A stretch of 64,000 nucleotides of DNA from Streptomyces xanthochromogenes (GTDB lineage: Bacteria; Actinomycetota; Actinomycetes; Streptomycetales; Streptomycetaceae). This document shows positions 16,476 to 24,408 of this stretch, piece by piece. Numbering within the stretch: position 1 is the stretch's first letter; each line of letters begins with the position of its first letter. Made by a program: the position numbers and the translations under genes. The notes below the pieces were generated by a model, which was not told where the DNA came from, did not search any database, and was given only the letters and a program-made list of their open reading frames with translations. Where the stretch lies: the NCBI RefSeq assembly GCF_014650455.1, contig NZ_BMUZ01000001.1, positions 186,001 to 250,000 of the forward strand, read 5' to 3'.

Positions 16476-17237
16476 CTAGGCGGCCAGGCCCAGCGCGGCC
16501 ATGCGCTTGGTGTGGGCCTTGGTGATCCGCGTGAACATCTCGCCGACCGCCGCGAGGTCGAAGCCCGCGGCCACCCCGTCCACCCCGCCGACCAGCATCG
16601 TCGAGAGCGCGTCGCGCTCGGCGACCACGCGCTGGGCCTGCGAGAGAGCCTCGCCCATCAGCCGACGGGCCCACAGCGCGAGCCGGCCGCCGACACGCGG
16701 GTCCGCCTCGATGGCGGCCCGCACCTTCTCCACCGCGAAGTTGCCGTGCCCGGTGTCGTCGAGGACCGACAGAACCAGGGAGCGGGTGTCGGAGTCGAGG
16801 TGATTGGCGACCTCGCGGTAGAAGTCGCTCGCGATCGAGTCGCCGACGTACGCCTTGACCAGGCCCTCAAGCCAGTCCGACGGGGCGGTCTGCTGGTGGA
16901 AGTCGTCCAGCGCCTTGGCGAACGGCTCCATCGCGGCCGTCGGCTCGGAGTCGATGTGGGCGAGCCGGTCGCGCAGCCGCTCGAAGTGGAGGAACTCCGC
17001 GGAGGCCATCTTCGCCAGCTCCGCCTTGTCCGCCAGGGTCGGCGCGAGCTTCGCGTCGTCGGCGAGCCGCTCGAAGGCCGCGAGCTCGCCGTAGGCGAGG
17101 GCACCGAGGAGGTCCACGACCGCGGCGCGGTACTGGGGAAGCGCGGAGGCCGTCTCCCAGTCCTGGGCGGCGATCCCGGTGCGCTCGGGCTCCGGGGTGA
17201 TTTCTTCGGCTGCAGTGGCGTTGTCAGACGTCTCCAT
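16476..17237 (-). CDS. Ferritin-like fold protein (MiaE-related)
   Basis: 253 residues from ATG 17237. Helical throughout, with iron-ligand-like motifs spread over four helices (AYGELAAFERL, ASAEFLHFERL, DDTGHGNFAVEKV), the arrangement of ferritin-like proteins related to tRNA hydroxylase MiaE. In Streptomyces such proteins are annotated only as ferritin-like fold proteins. A di-iron oxidase or hydroxylase role is inferred. It is divergent from the DEAD-box helicase gene. Confidence 0.78.
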   Translation of the reverse strand: METSDNATAAEEITPEPERTGIAAQDWETASALPQYRAAVVDLLGALAYGELAAFERLADDAKLAPTLADKAELAKMASAEFLHFERLRDRLAHIDSEPTAAMEPFAKALDDFHQQTAPSDWLEGLVKAYVGDSIASDFYREVANHLDSDTRSLVLSVLDDTGHGNFAVEKVRAAIEADPRVGGRLALWARRLMGEALSQAQRVVAERDALSTMLVGGVDGVAAGFDLAAVGEMFTRITKAHTKRMAALGLAA

Positions 17238-17619
17238 AAGCCGCACAATAGCCCGCCCGGGGCAGGCTGTAAGGGCCTGCTTGCTCACACCCGTACCACC
17301 GGTCCCGCGAATTCGCCCAACACACATGCGCGAATCCGGGGTACAGTGGTAATGCGCCCGGCGAGTATTTCGACGGGCTGCACGAATGAGGATGCCCGGT
17401 CGGTTGCTCGGTCGGCTCCGACCCGACAGCCCTCCGCGGGGCACGTATCAGTACGTGTCACCGAAGAGGGATCCCTCAGCGGCACGAGCGCTTGAGCGAC
17501 GGCAGTGGTCCCGCGCCACCCGGCAACCCGATCGAATCTGATCCCCCGCCGGATGAAATGGGCACGGTAAGACCCGCCGCGTTCGCCTCCGTACCGCGTC
17601 TCACAGAAGAGGCAGCACC
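17238..17619 (+). other. Long intergenic/5' leader of the DEAD-box helicase
   Basis: 382 bases without a gene. It contains a perfect hairpin CACGTA-TCAG-TACGTG (17442-17457), a -10-like TACAGT (17342-17347), a downstream segment with GTGG/CCAC pairing followed by GGCAACC (about 17500-17530), and the helicase ribosome site AGAAGAGG. Long structured leaders are known for cold-induced RNA helicases. I could not fit it to a named riboswitch. Confidence 0.4.
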
Positions 17620-20067
17620 CTGACTACGTTCCGAGAGCTCGGGATTCTCCCCGAGACCGCCGAAGCCCTTGAAGCCGTCGGCATCGTGTCCCCGTTCCCC
17701 ATCCAGGAGCTGACGCTCCCCGTCGCGCTCTCCGGCACCGACATCATCGGCCAGGCCAAGACCGGCACCGGCAAGACGCTCGGTTTCGGCCTGCCGATCC
17801 TGGAGCGCGTGACCGTCCCCGCCGACGTCGAGGCCGGCCGGGCCGCGTCCGAGCGGCTCACCAACACCCCGCAGGCCCTCGTCGTCGTCCCGACGCGCGA
17901 GCTGTGCCAGCAGGTGACCAACGACCTCCTCACCGCGGGCAAGGTCCGCAACGTGCGCGTGCTCGCCATCTACGGCGGCCGGGCGTACGAGCCCCAGGTC
18001 GAGGCGCTCAAGAAGGGCGTCGACGTGATCGTCGGCACCCCGGGCCGCCTCCTCGACCTCGCCGGGCAGAAGAAGCTCGACCTGTCCCACGTCAAGACGC
18101 TGGTGCTCGACGAGGCCGACGAGATGCTCGACCTCGGCTTCCTGCCCGACGTCGAGAAGATCATCCAGCTGCTTCCGCCGAAGCGGCAGACGATGCTGTT
18201 CTCCGCGACCATGCCGGGCGCCGTCATCGGCCTCGCCCGCCGCTACATGTCGCAGCCCACGCACATCCGCGCCACGTCGCCGGACGACGAGGGCACGACC
18301 GTCGCCAACACCGCGCAGTTCGTCTACCGCGCCCACTCCATGGACAAGCCGGAGATGGTCGCGCGCATCCTGCAGGCCGAGGGCCGCGGGCTCGCGATGA
18401 TCTTCTGCCGTACGAAGCGGACCGCCGCGGACATCGCCGAGCAGCTCGCCAAGCGCGGCTTCGCCTCCGGCGCGGTCCACGGCGACCTCGGCCAGGGCGC
18501 CCGCGAGCAGGCGCTGCGCGCCTTCCGCAACGGCAAGGTCGACGTGCTCGTCTGCACCGACGTCGCCGCTCGCGGCATCGACGTCGAGGGCGTCACGCAC
18601 GTCATCAACTACCAGTCGCCCGAGGAGGAGAAGACCTACCTCCACCGCATCGGCCGCACCGGCCGCGCGGGCAAGAAGGGCATCGCGATCACGCTGGTCG
18701 ACTGGGACGACATCCCGCGCTGGCAGTTGATCAACAAGGCGCTCGACCTGAAGTTCCCGGACCCGGTCGAGACGTACTCCACCTCCCCGCACCTGTTCGA
18801 GGAGCTGAAGATCCCGGCCGGCACCAAGGGCGTGCTCCCCCGGGGCGAGCGCACCCGCGCGGGCCTCGCGGCCGAAGCGGTCGAGGACCTGGGCGAGACC
18901 GGTGGGCGCGGGCGCAAGTCCGCCGCCGCGGCTCCCGTCGTCACCGAGGAGCGTCCGGCCCGTACGCGTACGCCGCGTCAGCGTCGCCGCACCCGTGGTG
19001 GCACGCAGCTGGAAGGCGGCGAGGTCACCGCGCCTCCCGTCGCGACCCCGGTGGCCGAGGCCACCGAGACCGTGAGCGAGCAGCGCACCCCGCGCCGCCG
19101 CCGTCGTACCCGCGTGGGTGCGCCGTCGACCGCGCCGCAGGCCGCTGCCCCGGTGATCGAGGCCGCGCCGATGGCTGCCGCCGTGGCCGAGGCGCCCGCC
19201 AGGACCGAGCCCGCCCGCAAGGCCGAGCCGACCGTCAAGGCGCAGGCCGTCCGCAAGTCCGAGCCGCGCCGGCGTTCCGCGCCGGTCGCCGCCCCGCCCG
19301 TCGTCGAGCCGGTCGAGGCGAAGGCGGCGCGTCGCCGCCGGGTGCGCAAGGCCGCCGAGCCCGAGGTCGGCTTCGTGACCCCCGAGTCGGCCGCGCTCGA
19401 ACTGGCCAGGGCCGCGAAGGCCCGGACCACCGCCGCGATGACCGAGGTCGCCGAGGCTCCGGCCGCCGCGGTCGCGGTGGCGGAAGCCCCGGCCAAGCCG
19501 AGGCGTACGCGGACGAAGAAGGCGGCGGAGCCCGTCGTCGAGGCCGCCCCGGTCGTCGAGACCGCGCCTGCGGTCGTGGCCGAGGCCCCCGTCAAGCCCC
19601 GCCGGACCCGTGCGAAGAAGGTCGCCGAGGCCGCGCCCGAGCCGGTCGTCGAGGCTGCCGCCGAGGCCGAGGCCCCGGTGAAGCCGCGCCGCACGCGCAA
19701 GAAGGCCGCCGAAGCCGTCGTCGAGACGGTCGAGGCCCCCGCGGCAGAGGCCACCCCCGAGGCGGCAGAGGCCCCGGCCAAGCCGCGGCGCAGCCGCGCC
19801 AAGAAGGTCGCCGAGGCCGCGCCCGAGGCGGCAGAGGCTCCGGCCAAGCCGCGTCGCAGCCGCGCCAAGAAGGTCGCCGAGGCCGCGCCCGAGCCGGTCG
19901 TCGAGGCTGCCGCCGAGGCCGAGGCCCCGGTGAAGCCGCGCCGCACGCGCAAGAAGGCCGCCGAAGCCGTCGCCGAGACGGTCGAGGCCCCCACGGCAGA
20001 GGCCGAGGCCCCGGCCAAGCCGCGTCGCACCCGTGCGAAGAAGGCCGCGGTCGCCCCCGAGGCGTGA
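17620..20067 (+). CDS. DEAD-box ATP-dependent RNA helicase, probable CTG start
   Basis: 815 residues if started at CTG 17620. It has Q motif PFPIQ, motif I AKTGTGKT, motif II DEAD, motif III SAT and motif VI HRIGRTGRAG, in the order of RNA helicases. It unwinds RNA in ribosome assembly or decay. The C-terminal ~370 residues are Ala/Pro/Lys-rich with repeated KPRRTRxKKA units, a likely RNA-binding tail. Starting at the next GTG (17686) would remove the aromatic residue and helix upstream of the Q motif. No ATG, GTG or TTG lies in frame back to a stop at 17554, and AGAGG sits seven bases before the CTG. Confidence 0.9.
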   Translation: MTTFRELGILPETAEALEAVGIVSPFPIQELTLPVALSGTDIIGQAKTGTGKTLGFGLPILERVTVPADVEAGRAASERLTNTPQALVVVPTRELCQQVTNDLLTAGKVRNVRVLAIYGGRAYEPQVEALKKGVDVIVGTPGRLLDLAGQKKLDLSHVKTLVLDEADEMLDLGFLPDVEKIIQLLPPKRQTMLFSATMPGAVIGLARRYMSQPTHIRATSPDDEGTTVANTAQFVYRAHSMDKPEMVARILQAEGRGLAMIFCRTKRTAADIAEQLAKRGFASGAVHGDLGQGAREQALRAFRNGKVDVLVCTDVAARGIDVEGVTHVINYQSPEEEKTYLHRIGRTGRAGKKGIAITLVDWDDIPRWQLINKALDLKFPDPVETYSTSPHLFEELKIPAGTKGVLPRGERTRAGLAAEAVEDLGETGGRGRKSAAAAPVVTEERPARTRTPRQRRRTRGGTQLEGGEVTAPPVATPVAEATETVSEQRTPRRRRRTRVGAPSTAPQAAAPVIEAAPMAAAVAEAPARTEPARKAEPTVKAQAVRKSEPRRRSAPVAAPPVVEPVEAKAARRRRVRKAAEPEVGFVTPESAALELARAAKARTTAAMTEVAEAPAAAVAVAEAPAKPRRTRTKKAAEPVVEAAPVVETAPAVVAEAPVKPRRTRAKKVAEAAPEPVVEAAAEAEAPVKPRRTRKKAAEAVVETVEAPAAEATPEAAEAPAKPRRSRAKKVAEAAPEAAEAPAKPRRSRAKKVAEAAPEPVVEAAAEAEAPVKPRRTRKKAAEAVAETVEAPTAEAEAPAKPRRTRAKKAAVAPEA
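19615..19992 (+). repeat. 126-base internal duplication in helicase tail
   Basis: Bases 19615-19740 recur at 19867-19992 with a single T/C difference. They encode an identical Lys/Ala/Pro-rich segment except one Val/Ala change. Shorter KPRRSRAKK units lie between them. Near-identity at the DNA level points to recent duplication or gene conversion. Confidence 0.9.
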
Positions 20068-20081
20068 GCCGCACCGCCTGA

Positions 20082-20118
20082 AACGGCCCGGTTCCCCTGC
20101 GGGGGTCACCGGGCCGTT
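20082..20118 (+). terminator. Terminator after helicase gene
   Basis: 11-base perfect stem (20082-20092 with 20108-20118, AACGGCCCGGT/ACCGGGCCGTT) with an inner CCCC/GGGG pair, 15 bases after the helicase stop codon. Confidence 0.8.
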
Positions 20119-20166
20119 CGCGTTCCCGCGCCGGGCTCCGCCGGGGCCGCCGGATACGCTCTACTC

Positions 20167-21018
20167 ATGAGTAAGCCCCGCTCCCTCGACCTTCCGTCGC
20201 GTACGCGTGCGTACCGGCTCGGCACCCCGCGCCAGGAGTTCGCGGTGCTCGATTCGAGGCCGGAGCGGCGGGTGCGGGGCACCGTGCTCCTGGTGCCGGG
20301 GTACACCGGGAGCAAGGAGGACTTCCTCGCGCTCCTCGACCCGCTGGCGGACGCCGGGTACCGGGCAGTGGCGGTCGACGGGCGCGGGCAGTTCGAGAGC
20401 CCGGGGCCGCGGCGCACCTCCGGCTACACCCCGCGCGTGCTCGGCGCCGATGTGATCGCGCAGGCAGCGGCCCTCGGCGACGGGCCCGTGCACCTCGTGG
20501 GGCACTCCTTCGGCGGCTTCGTGGCCCGCTCGGCGGCCCGGCTCGACCCGTCCGCCTTCCGCTCTCTGACGCTGCTGTCGTCCGGGCCGGGGCGTGTCGC
20601 GCCCGATCAGCGCACGAAGCTGCGGATGCTCCGGGCCGCGCTGCCGGTGCTGCCGCCGTCGTGGGTGTGGGCGGTGACGCAGTGGCTGGACGGTCGGGAC
20701 CCGGCGTACGTCGCCGATCCGCCCGAGATCGTGTCCTTCCTCGAACGCCGCTGGTTCAGCACGCAGCCCGCCCAACTCATCGCCACCGGGCGGCAGTTGA
20801 GGGTCGAGCCGGACCGTACGGAGGGGCTTGCGGGGTTGCCGCTGCCGCTGCACGTGGCGTACGGGGACGGGGAGACGGTGTGGACGGTCGGGGAGCTGGC
20901 GCACATGGCGCGCAGCGTGGGGGCTCGGCACACCGTGATCGCCGGGGCGGACCACTCCCCCAACGTCTCCCATCCGGAGGAGCTGGCCTCGGCCCTGGCC
21001 GACTTCTGGACCACCTGA
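20167..21018 (+). CDS. Alpha/beta hydrolase
   Basis: 283 residues from ATG 20167. It has the strand LVPGYTGSKEDF at the oxyanion position, the nucleophile GHSFGG, the acid in HVAYGDGETVWT and a catalytic His in AGADHSPNVSHPEEL. It is cytosolic, with unknown substrate. It is transcribed alone, between the helicase terminator and a dispersed-repeat hairpin that separates it from the convergent NYN gene. Confidence 0.86.
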   Translation: MSKPRSLDLPSRTRAYRLGTPRQEFAVLDSRPERRVRGTVLLVPGYTGSKEDFLALLDPLADAGYRAVAVDGRGQFESPGPRRTSGYTPRVLGADVIAQAAALGDGPVHLVGHSFGGFVARSAARLDPSAFRSLTLLSSGPGRVAPDQRTKLRMLRAALPVLPPSWVWAVTQWLDGRDPAYVADPPEIVSFLERRWFSTQPAQLIATGRQLRVEPDRTEGLAGLPLPLHVAYGDGETVWTVGELAHMARSVGARHTVIAGADHSPNVSHPEELASALADFWTT

Positions 21019-21049
21019 GCCGCGTCGGCCCGGCGAGGTTGTTCACGCG

Positions 21050-21140
21050 GTTCCCCGCGCCCCTGGGTGGCCCGCACGACCCAGCACCGACCATCACCAA
21101 CCCCGCCAGGGGCGCGGGGAACTGCGCGACCAGCCCTCGG
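21050..21140. repeat. Module A dispersed repeat as a 16-base inverted pair
   Basis: GTTCCCCGCGCCCCTG (21050-21065) faces its exact complement (21107-21122) across about 41 bases. The right arm continues into the longer module A sequence (ACTGCGCGACCAGCC) in reverse orientation. It lies between convergent genes and could act as a bidirectional terminator. Confidence 0.85.
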
Positions 21141-21189
21141 CGGCCCGCAGGCGAGCGAATCGCGGCGGGCACGGCCACTCCGCACCGGG

Positions 21190-22119
21190 TCAGTACTGGG
21201 ACTGGAGGTGGTGCCAGAAGCCGTCCCGGAGGGAGCGGCGGAGGTCCGCGTGGCCGCGCAGGGAGTACTGGAGGAGGCGCTCCGCCTCGATGAGGAGGTC
21301 CTGGTCGACCGGGCCGGGCAGGTAGGGGTGGCCGGGCAGGAGGTCGGCGAGGGCGGCACGCCCCCGCTCCGAGAGCCACGTCGCGGCGATCCGCGCCCCC
21401 ACGAACCGCACGTCCTCCCGGCTCGGCGCCGGCCCGTCCTGCTCGTACAGCGTGACCGGCCGCCGCGTCACGTACGGCTTGCAGAAGTCGAGGTCGAACG
21501 TGCGCTGGCTGTCGACCTCCCACAGCAGCGGCTCCGCCTGGTTGCGGCCCTCCGCCGCCTCGATGCCCCACAGGTGGACCCGCGCCCCGTACCCCTGCGC
21601 TGCCTCGACCGCCGAGACGAGGTCCTCGTCGCCGCCGATCAGCGCCGCGTCACTGATCGCGCGGTGGCGGGCCAGCGACTCCAGGTCGGAGCGGATCAGG
21701 GAGTCGACGCCCTTCTGCTGGTTGTTCGCGTTGAGGTTGCCGAGCCTGACCTTGACGTCGGGCAGCTCGGCGATCGACTGCTGCTCGGGGGTGTGGATGC
21801 GCCGGCGCGCGCCGTCGTACCAGTACACGCGGAGCAGCCTGCTGTCCGCGAAGATCGTGCGCGCCTTGTCGATGAAGGCCTCGATCAGCCCCTCGGCGTC
21901 GAGGTCGAAGGAGCGCCGGTCCTCGGTACCGGTGACGAGGAGGCCGCCGGCCGCGTAGACGTACCCCGCGTCGACGAAGATCGCATGGGTGGAGGGCGTC
22001 TTCGCGACCTCCGCGAGCATGCGCTGGAGCAGCTCGTTGGTGGCGTCCAGCTTGCGGTCCAGCTGGGCGACGAGTTCATGGGGCACCTGGGCCGGCTGAG
22101 GTTCCTGGGATTCGTCCAT
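21190..22119 (-). CDS. NYN domain (PIN-like) nuclease-fold protein
   Basis: 309 residues from ATG 22119, with GGAAAG just upstream. The central domain has the NYN/PIN acidic set: FVDAGYVYAAGG, a KGVDSLIRSD segment and the GGDEDLVSAVEAA strand, which together bind Mg2+ in NYN ribonucleases. A helical coiled N-terminus (HELVAQLDRKLDATNELLQ) and a helical C-terminal domain flank it. A cytosolic RNA-cleaving role is inferred from the fold. It runs divergently from the SigmaR-type promoter of the neighbouring small gene. Confidence 0.8.
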   Translation of the reverse strand: MDESQEPQPAQVPHELVAQLDRKLDATNELLQRMLAEVAKTPSTHAIFVDAGYVYAAGGLLVTGTEDRRSFDLDAEGLIEAFIDKARTIFADSRLLRVYWYDGARRRIHTPEQQSIAELPDVKVRLGNLNANNQQKGVDSLIRSDLESLARHRAISDAALIGGDEDLVSAVEAAQGYGARVHLWGIEAAEGRNQAEPLLWEVDSQRTFDLDFCKPYVTRRPVTLYEQDGPAPSREDVRFVGARIAATWLSERGRAALADLLPGHPYLPGPVDQDLLIEAERLLQYSLRGHADLRRSLRDGFWHHLQSQY

Positions 22120-22221
22120 ACGCTTTCCATTGTCGACTTCGTGACGCAGCGGGCACAACCGGGCACGGGTGGTTGCTTTCTCCGGTCAATCCTTAGCAAT
22201 CCGAAAAATTTCCTTAGCGTA

Positions 22222-22249
22222 GGGAATGTTTGCTGGAGGCAACCCGTTG
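22222..22249 (+). promoter_or_regulatory. SigmaR-type promoter upstream of a 50-residue protein
   Basis: GGGAAT (22222-22227), exactly 18 bases, then GTTG (22246-22249): the SigmaR consensus including flanking G residues. It is oriented towards the small gene at 22397 and gives a leader of about 140 bases. Confidence 0.7.
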
Positions 22250-22396
22250 ATCCCTACGGAACGCGTTGCACAGTGGCCACGCAATCCACTCTTAACGGGC
22301 GGGCAACCGCCCCGACGCCTCGTGGGAGCAGGCTGTTCCAGCAGCCCCCCGCACCAGTAGTTCTCCTAGCAGGAGGATCAGACGAAGGGAGAAGCC

Positions 22397-22549
22397 ATGC
22401 GCTTCGAAATCATGCGCCTGGACGACGTCGACGGTACCGCCGTTGACAGCACCGTCGTGGACGCCGCCTCCGTCAACCGGATTGTGCAGCAGGCCGCCGC
22501 CATGGGTCAGCGCATCTACATCCGCCCGACCGAATCCGCAGCCTCGTAA
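22397..22549 (+). CDS. 50-residue conserved hypothetical protein
   Basis: ATG 22397 to TAA 22547-22549, with GGGAGAAGCC upstream. The sequence starts MRFEIMRLDDVDGTAVDS and ends RIYIRPTESAAS. It alternates charged and hydrophobic residues like a small beta-alpha-beta unit, with no Cys and no membrane segment. I do not know its function. A SigmaR-type promoter about 150 bases upstream suggests control by thiol-oxidative stress. A strong terminator lies 60 bases downstream, so it is probably a monocistronic unit. Confidence 0.75.
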   Translation: MRFEIMRLDDVDGTAVDSTVVDAASVNRIVQQAAAMGQRIYIRPTESAAS

Positions 22550-22609
22550 CGCGTAAGAGGCAGTGAGTGCCCCCGCGAGCCGTGAACGGCCGCGGGTGCC
22601 GTATGCAGA

Positions 22610-22641
22610 AGCGCCCCCGTACAGACGAGTACGGGGGCGCT
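22610..22641. terminator. Bidirectional terminator between small ORF and marC
   Basis: Perfect 13-base stem (22610-22622 with 22629-22641, AGCGCCCCCGTAC/GTACGGGGGCGCT), loop AGACGA, followed by TT. It lies between convergent genes. Confidence 0.85.
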
Positions 22642-22680
22642 TTGGTATGTCCGAGGGCCTCAACAGGCCTTCCCGGGGCG

Positions 22681-23286
22681 TCAGTTGGCGTGGATGACCT
22701 GGGTGACGCCGTTGATGATCTGCTGCACCGCGAGGGCCGAGAGCATCATGCCCGCGAGCCGTGTGACCAGGACGACGCCGCCGTCCTTGATGACGCGGAT
22801 GATCAGCAGCGAGTACCGCATGGTCACGTAGAGCACGAGATGGATGGCGATGATCGCCGCCCAGACCGAGACCTGCCCGGACACCGAGTCGTGGTTCTGG
22901 ACGGCCAGGATGACCTGCACGATCGCGCCGGGCCCCGCGAGCAGCGGCATGCCGAGCGGCACCAGGGCGACGTTGACGTCCTTGGTCTGCTGGGGCTCGT
23001 CGGTCTTGCCGGTGAGCAGATCGAGCGCGATCAGGAGCAGCAGCAGACCGCCCGCGATCATCAGCGCGGGGACGTCGATGTGCAGATACGTCAGGATCTG
23101 GTGCCCGACGAGCCCGAAGAGCGTGATCACTCCGAGCGCGACGGCGGCAGCCTGCCACGCCATCCGGCGCTGGACCTTGGCGGCCCGGCCGGCGGTCAGC
23201 GCGAGGAAGATCGGCGTGATCCCGGGGGGATCCATGATGACGAACAGGGTGAGGAAGAGGGAGCCGAAGACGGCAGCGTCGAACAC
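22681..23286 (-). CDS. MarC family integral membrane protein
   Basis: 201 residues from GTG 23286 with six hydrophobic helices. It has the MarC/UPF0056 signature DPPGITPIFLALT in the first helix-loop and a second similar motif PLGMPLLAGPGAI in the second half, the usual internal duplication. MarC proteins sit in the cytoplasmic membrane; their transported substrate is not established. The end matches the family length. Confidence 0.9.
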   Translation of the reverse strand: MFDAAVFGSLFLTLFVIMDPPGITPIFLALTAGRAAKVQRRMAWQAAAVALGVITLFGLVGHQILTYLHIDVPALMIAGGLLLLLIALDLLTGKTDEPQQTKDVNVALVPLGMPLLAGPGAIVQVILAVQNHDSVSGQVSVWAAIIAIHLVLYVTMRYSLLIIRVIKDGGVVLVTRLAGMMLSALAVQQIINGVTQVIHAN

Positions 23287-23410
23287 GGTGAGCCTTGCAA
23301 GTGAGGGGCGTACATGAGGAGGGCTGGGGCGCTGGTGCGCGGGCCGGCCGGGCCCGTCCCCCGGGGCCGCGTGGAAGCCGGCCGGGGCGGGGGTTCGAGG
23401 AGTGGGGGTG

Positions 23411-23427
23411 CGGGGGCGGTGCCCCCG
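23411..23427. terminator. Short GC hairpin between PHP and marC genes
   Basis: CGGGGGC-GGT-GCCCCCG (23411-23427) lies 24 bases beyond the PHP-protein stop and could end that transcript. There is no T-run. The 164-base gap holds nothing else of note. Confidence 0.5.
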
Positions 23428-23450
23428 GGGCGGGGAGAGGCGCGCTCTCC

Positions 23451-24317
23451 CTACGGGCGGGCGCCTCCGCCCGCGCCCGGCACGGGGAAGGCCCCCGTGG
23501 CGCGGCGGGTGATCTCGCCGTAGATCTCGGGGTCGGTGGTGTACTCCCCGAGCCGTACGGTCTTGCGGCTGCCGTGGTAGTCGCTGGAGCCGGTGGCGAG
23601 CAGGCCGAGCTCGCGGGCGAGGCCGCGCAGCCGGTCGCGGGTGGGGGCGTCGTGGTCGGTGTGGTCGACCTCGATGCCGTCGAGCCCGGCGGCGGCCAGC
23701 TCCGCTATCGCGGACTCGGGTACGACCCGGCCGCGCTTGACGGCGAGCGGGTGGGCGAAGACGGTGACGCCGCCGGCGGCCTTGACGAGCCGGATCGCGT
23801 CGAACGGGTCCAGCTCGTGCTTGCCGACGTAGGCCCGGCCGCCGTCGCCGAGCCAGTCCGGCACGAAGGCGTCGGACACCGAGTCGACGACGCCGAGTTC
23901 GACGAGCGCCTCGGCGACGTGGGGGCGGCCCACCGAACCGTCGCCCGCGATGCGCGCGACCTGCTCCCAGGTGATGGGCACGCCGAGGTCACGGAGCTTG
24001 GCGACCATGCCTTGGGCGCGGGGCACCCGGTCGTCGCGCACGAGCTCGCGCTCGCGGGAGAGCTCGGGCTCCTCGGGGTCGAAGAGGTAGGCCAGCATGT
24101 GCAGGCCGATGCCGTCGATGCGGCAGGAGAGTTCGGCGCCGGTGACGAGGGTGAGCCCGGCCGGGAGCGCGGCGATGGCCTGCGCGTATCCGCGGGTGGT
24201 GTCGTGGTCGGTCAGCGCGACGACGTCGAGCCCGGCGGCGGCCGCGTTGGCGACCAGCTCGGCAGGGGTGTCCGTACCGTCCGACGCCGTGGAGTGGGTG
24301 TGCAGATCGATGCGCAC
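23451..24317 (-). CDS. PHP-domain phosphoesterase (RNase AM/YciV type)
   Basis: 288 residues from ATG 24317. The PHP metal motifs are all visible: DLHTHSTASDG near the start, LTDHDTTRG, GAELSC, a central HP in VFAHPLAVKRG, and TGSSDYHG near the end. This set and length fit the YciV/TrpH branch, which removes phosphates from nucleoside 3',5'-bisphosphates or trims RNA 5' ends. It is cytosolic and metal-dependent. It is probably co-oriented with, but separate from, DUF6758. Confidence 0.88.
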   Translation of the reverse strand: MRIDLHTHSTASDGTDTPAELVANAAAAGLDVVALTDHDTTRGYAQAIAALPAGLTLVTGAELSCRIDGIGLHMLAYLFDPEEPELSRERELVRDDRVPRAQGMVAKLRDLGVPITWEQVARIAGDGSVGRPHVAEALVELGVVDSVSDAFVPDWLGDGGRAYVGKHELDPFDAIRLVKAAGGVTVFAHPLAVKRGRVVPESAIAELAAAGLDGIEVDHTDHDAPTRDRLRGLARELGLLATGSSDYHGSRKTVRLGEYTTDPEIYGEITRRATGAFPVPGAGGGARP

Positions 24318-24408
24318 GACGCGTACTCCAGGGCATAAGGGACGGATCAGGGGACGGTCAAGGATAACCGCCCGGCCGCGCCCCGCGGTCCGCTCCCGGA
24401 TCGCCGGG

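Noticed and set aside
17490..17600. SAM-type riboswitch before the helicase
   Set aside because: GGCAACC is present, but the kink-turn partner and P1 closing stem are not recognisable; kept only as a low-interest check.
17476..20109. 877-codon minus-strand open frame opposite the DEAD-box helicase
   Set aside because: Gly/Leu/Arg/Asp repeats mirror the helicase codons; all helicase motifs are on the plus strand.
22276..22446. Upstream frame from GTG 22276 overlapping the 50-residue gene
   Set aside because: No ribosome site and it runs out of frame through the small gene; the 22397 ATG has a good site and a coherent product.
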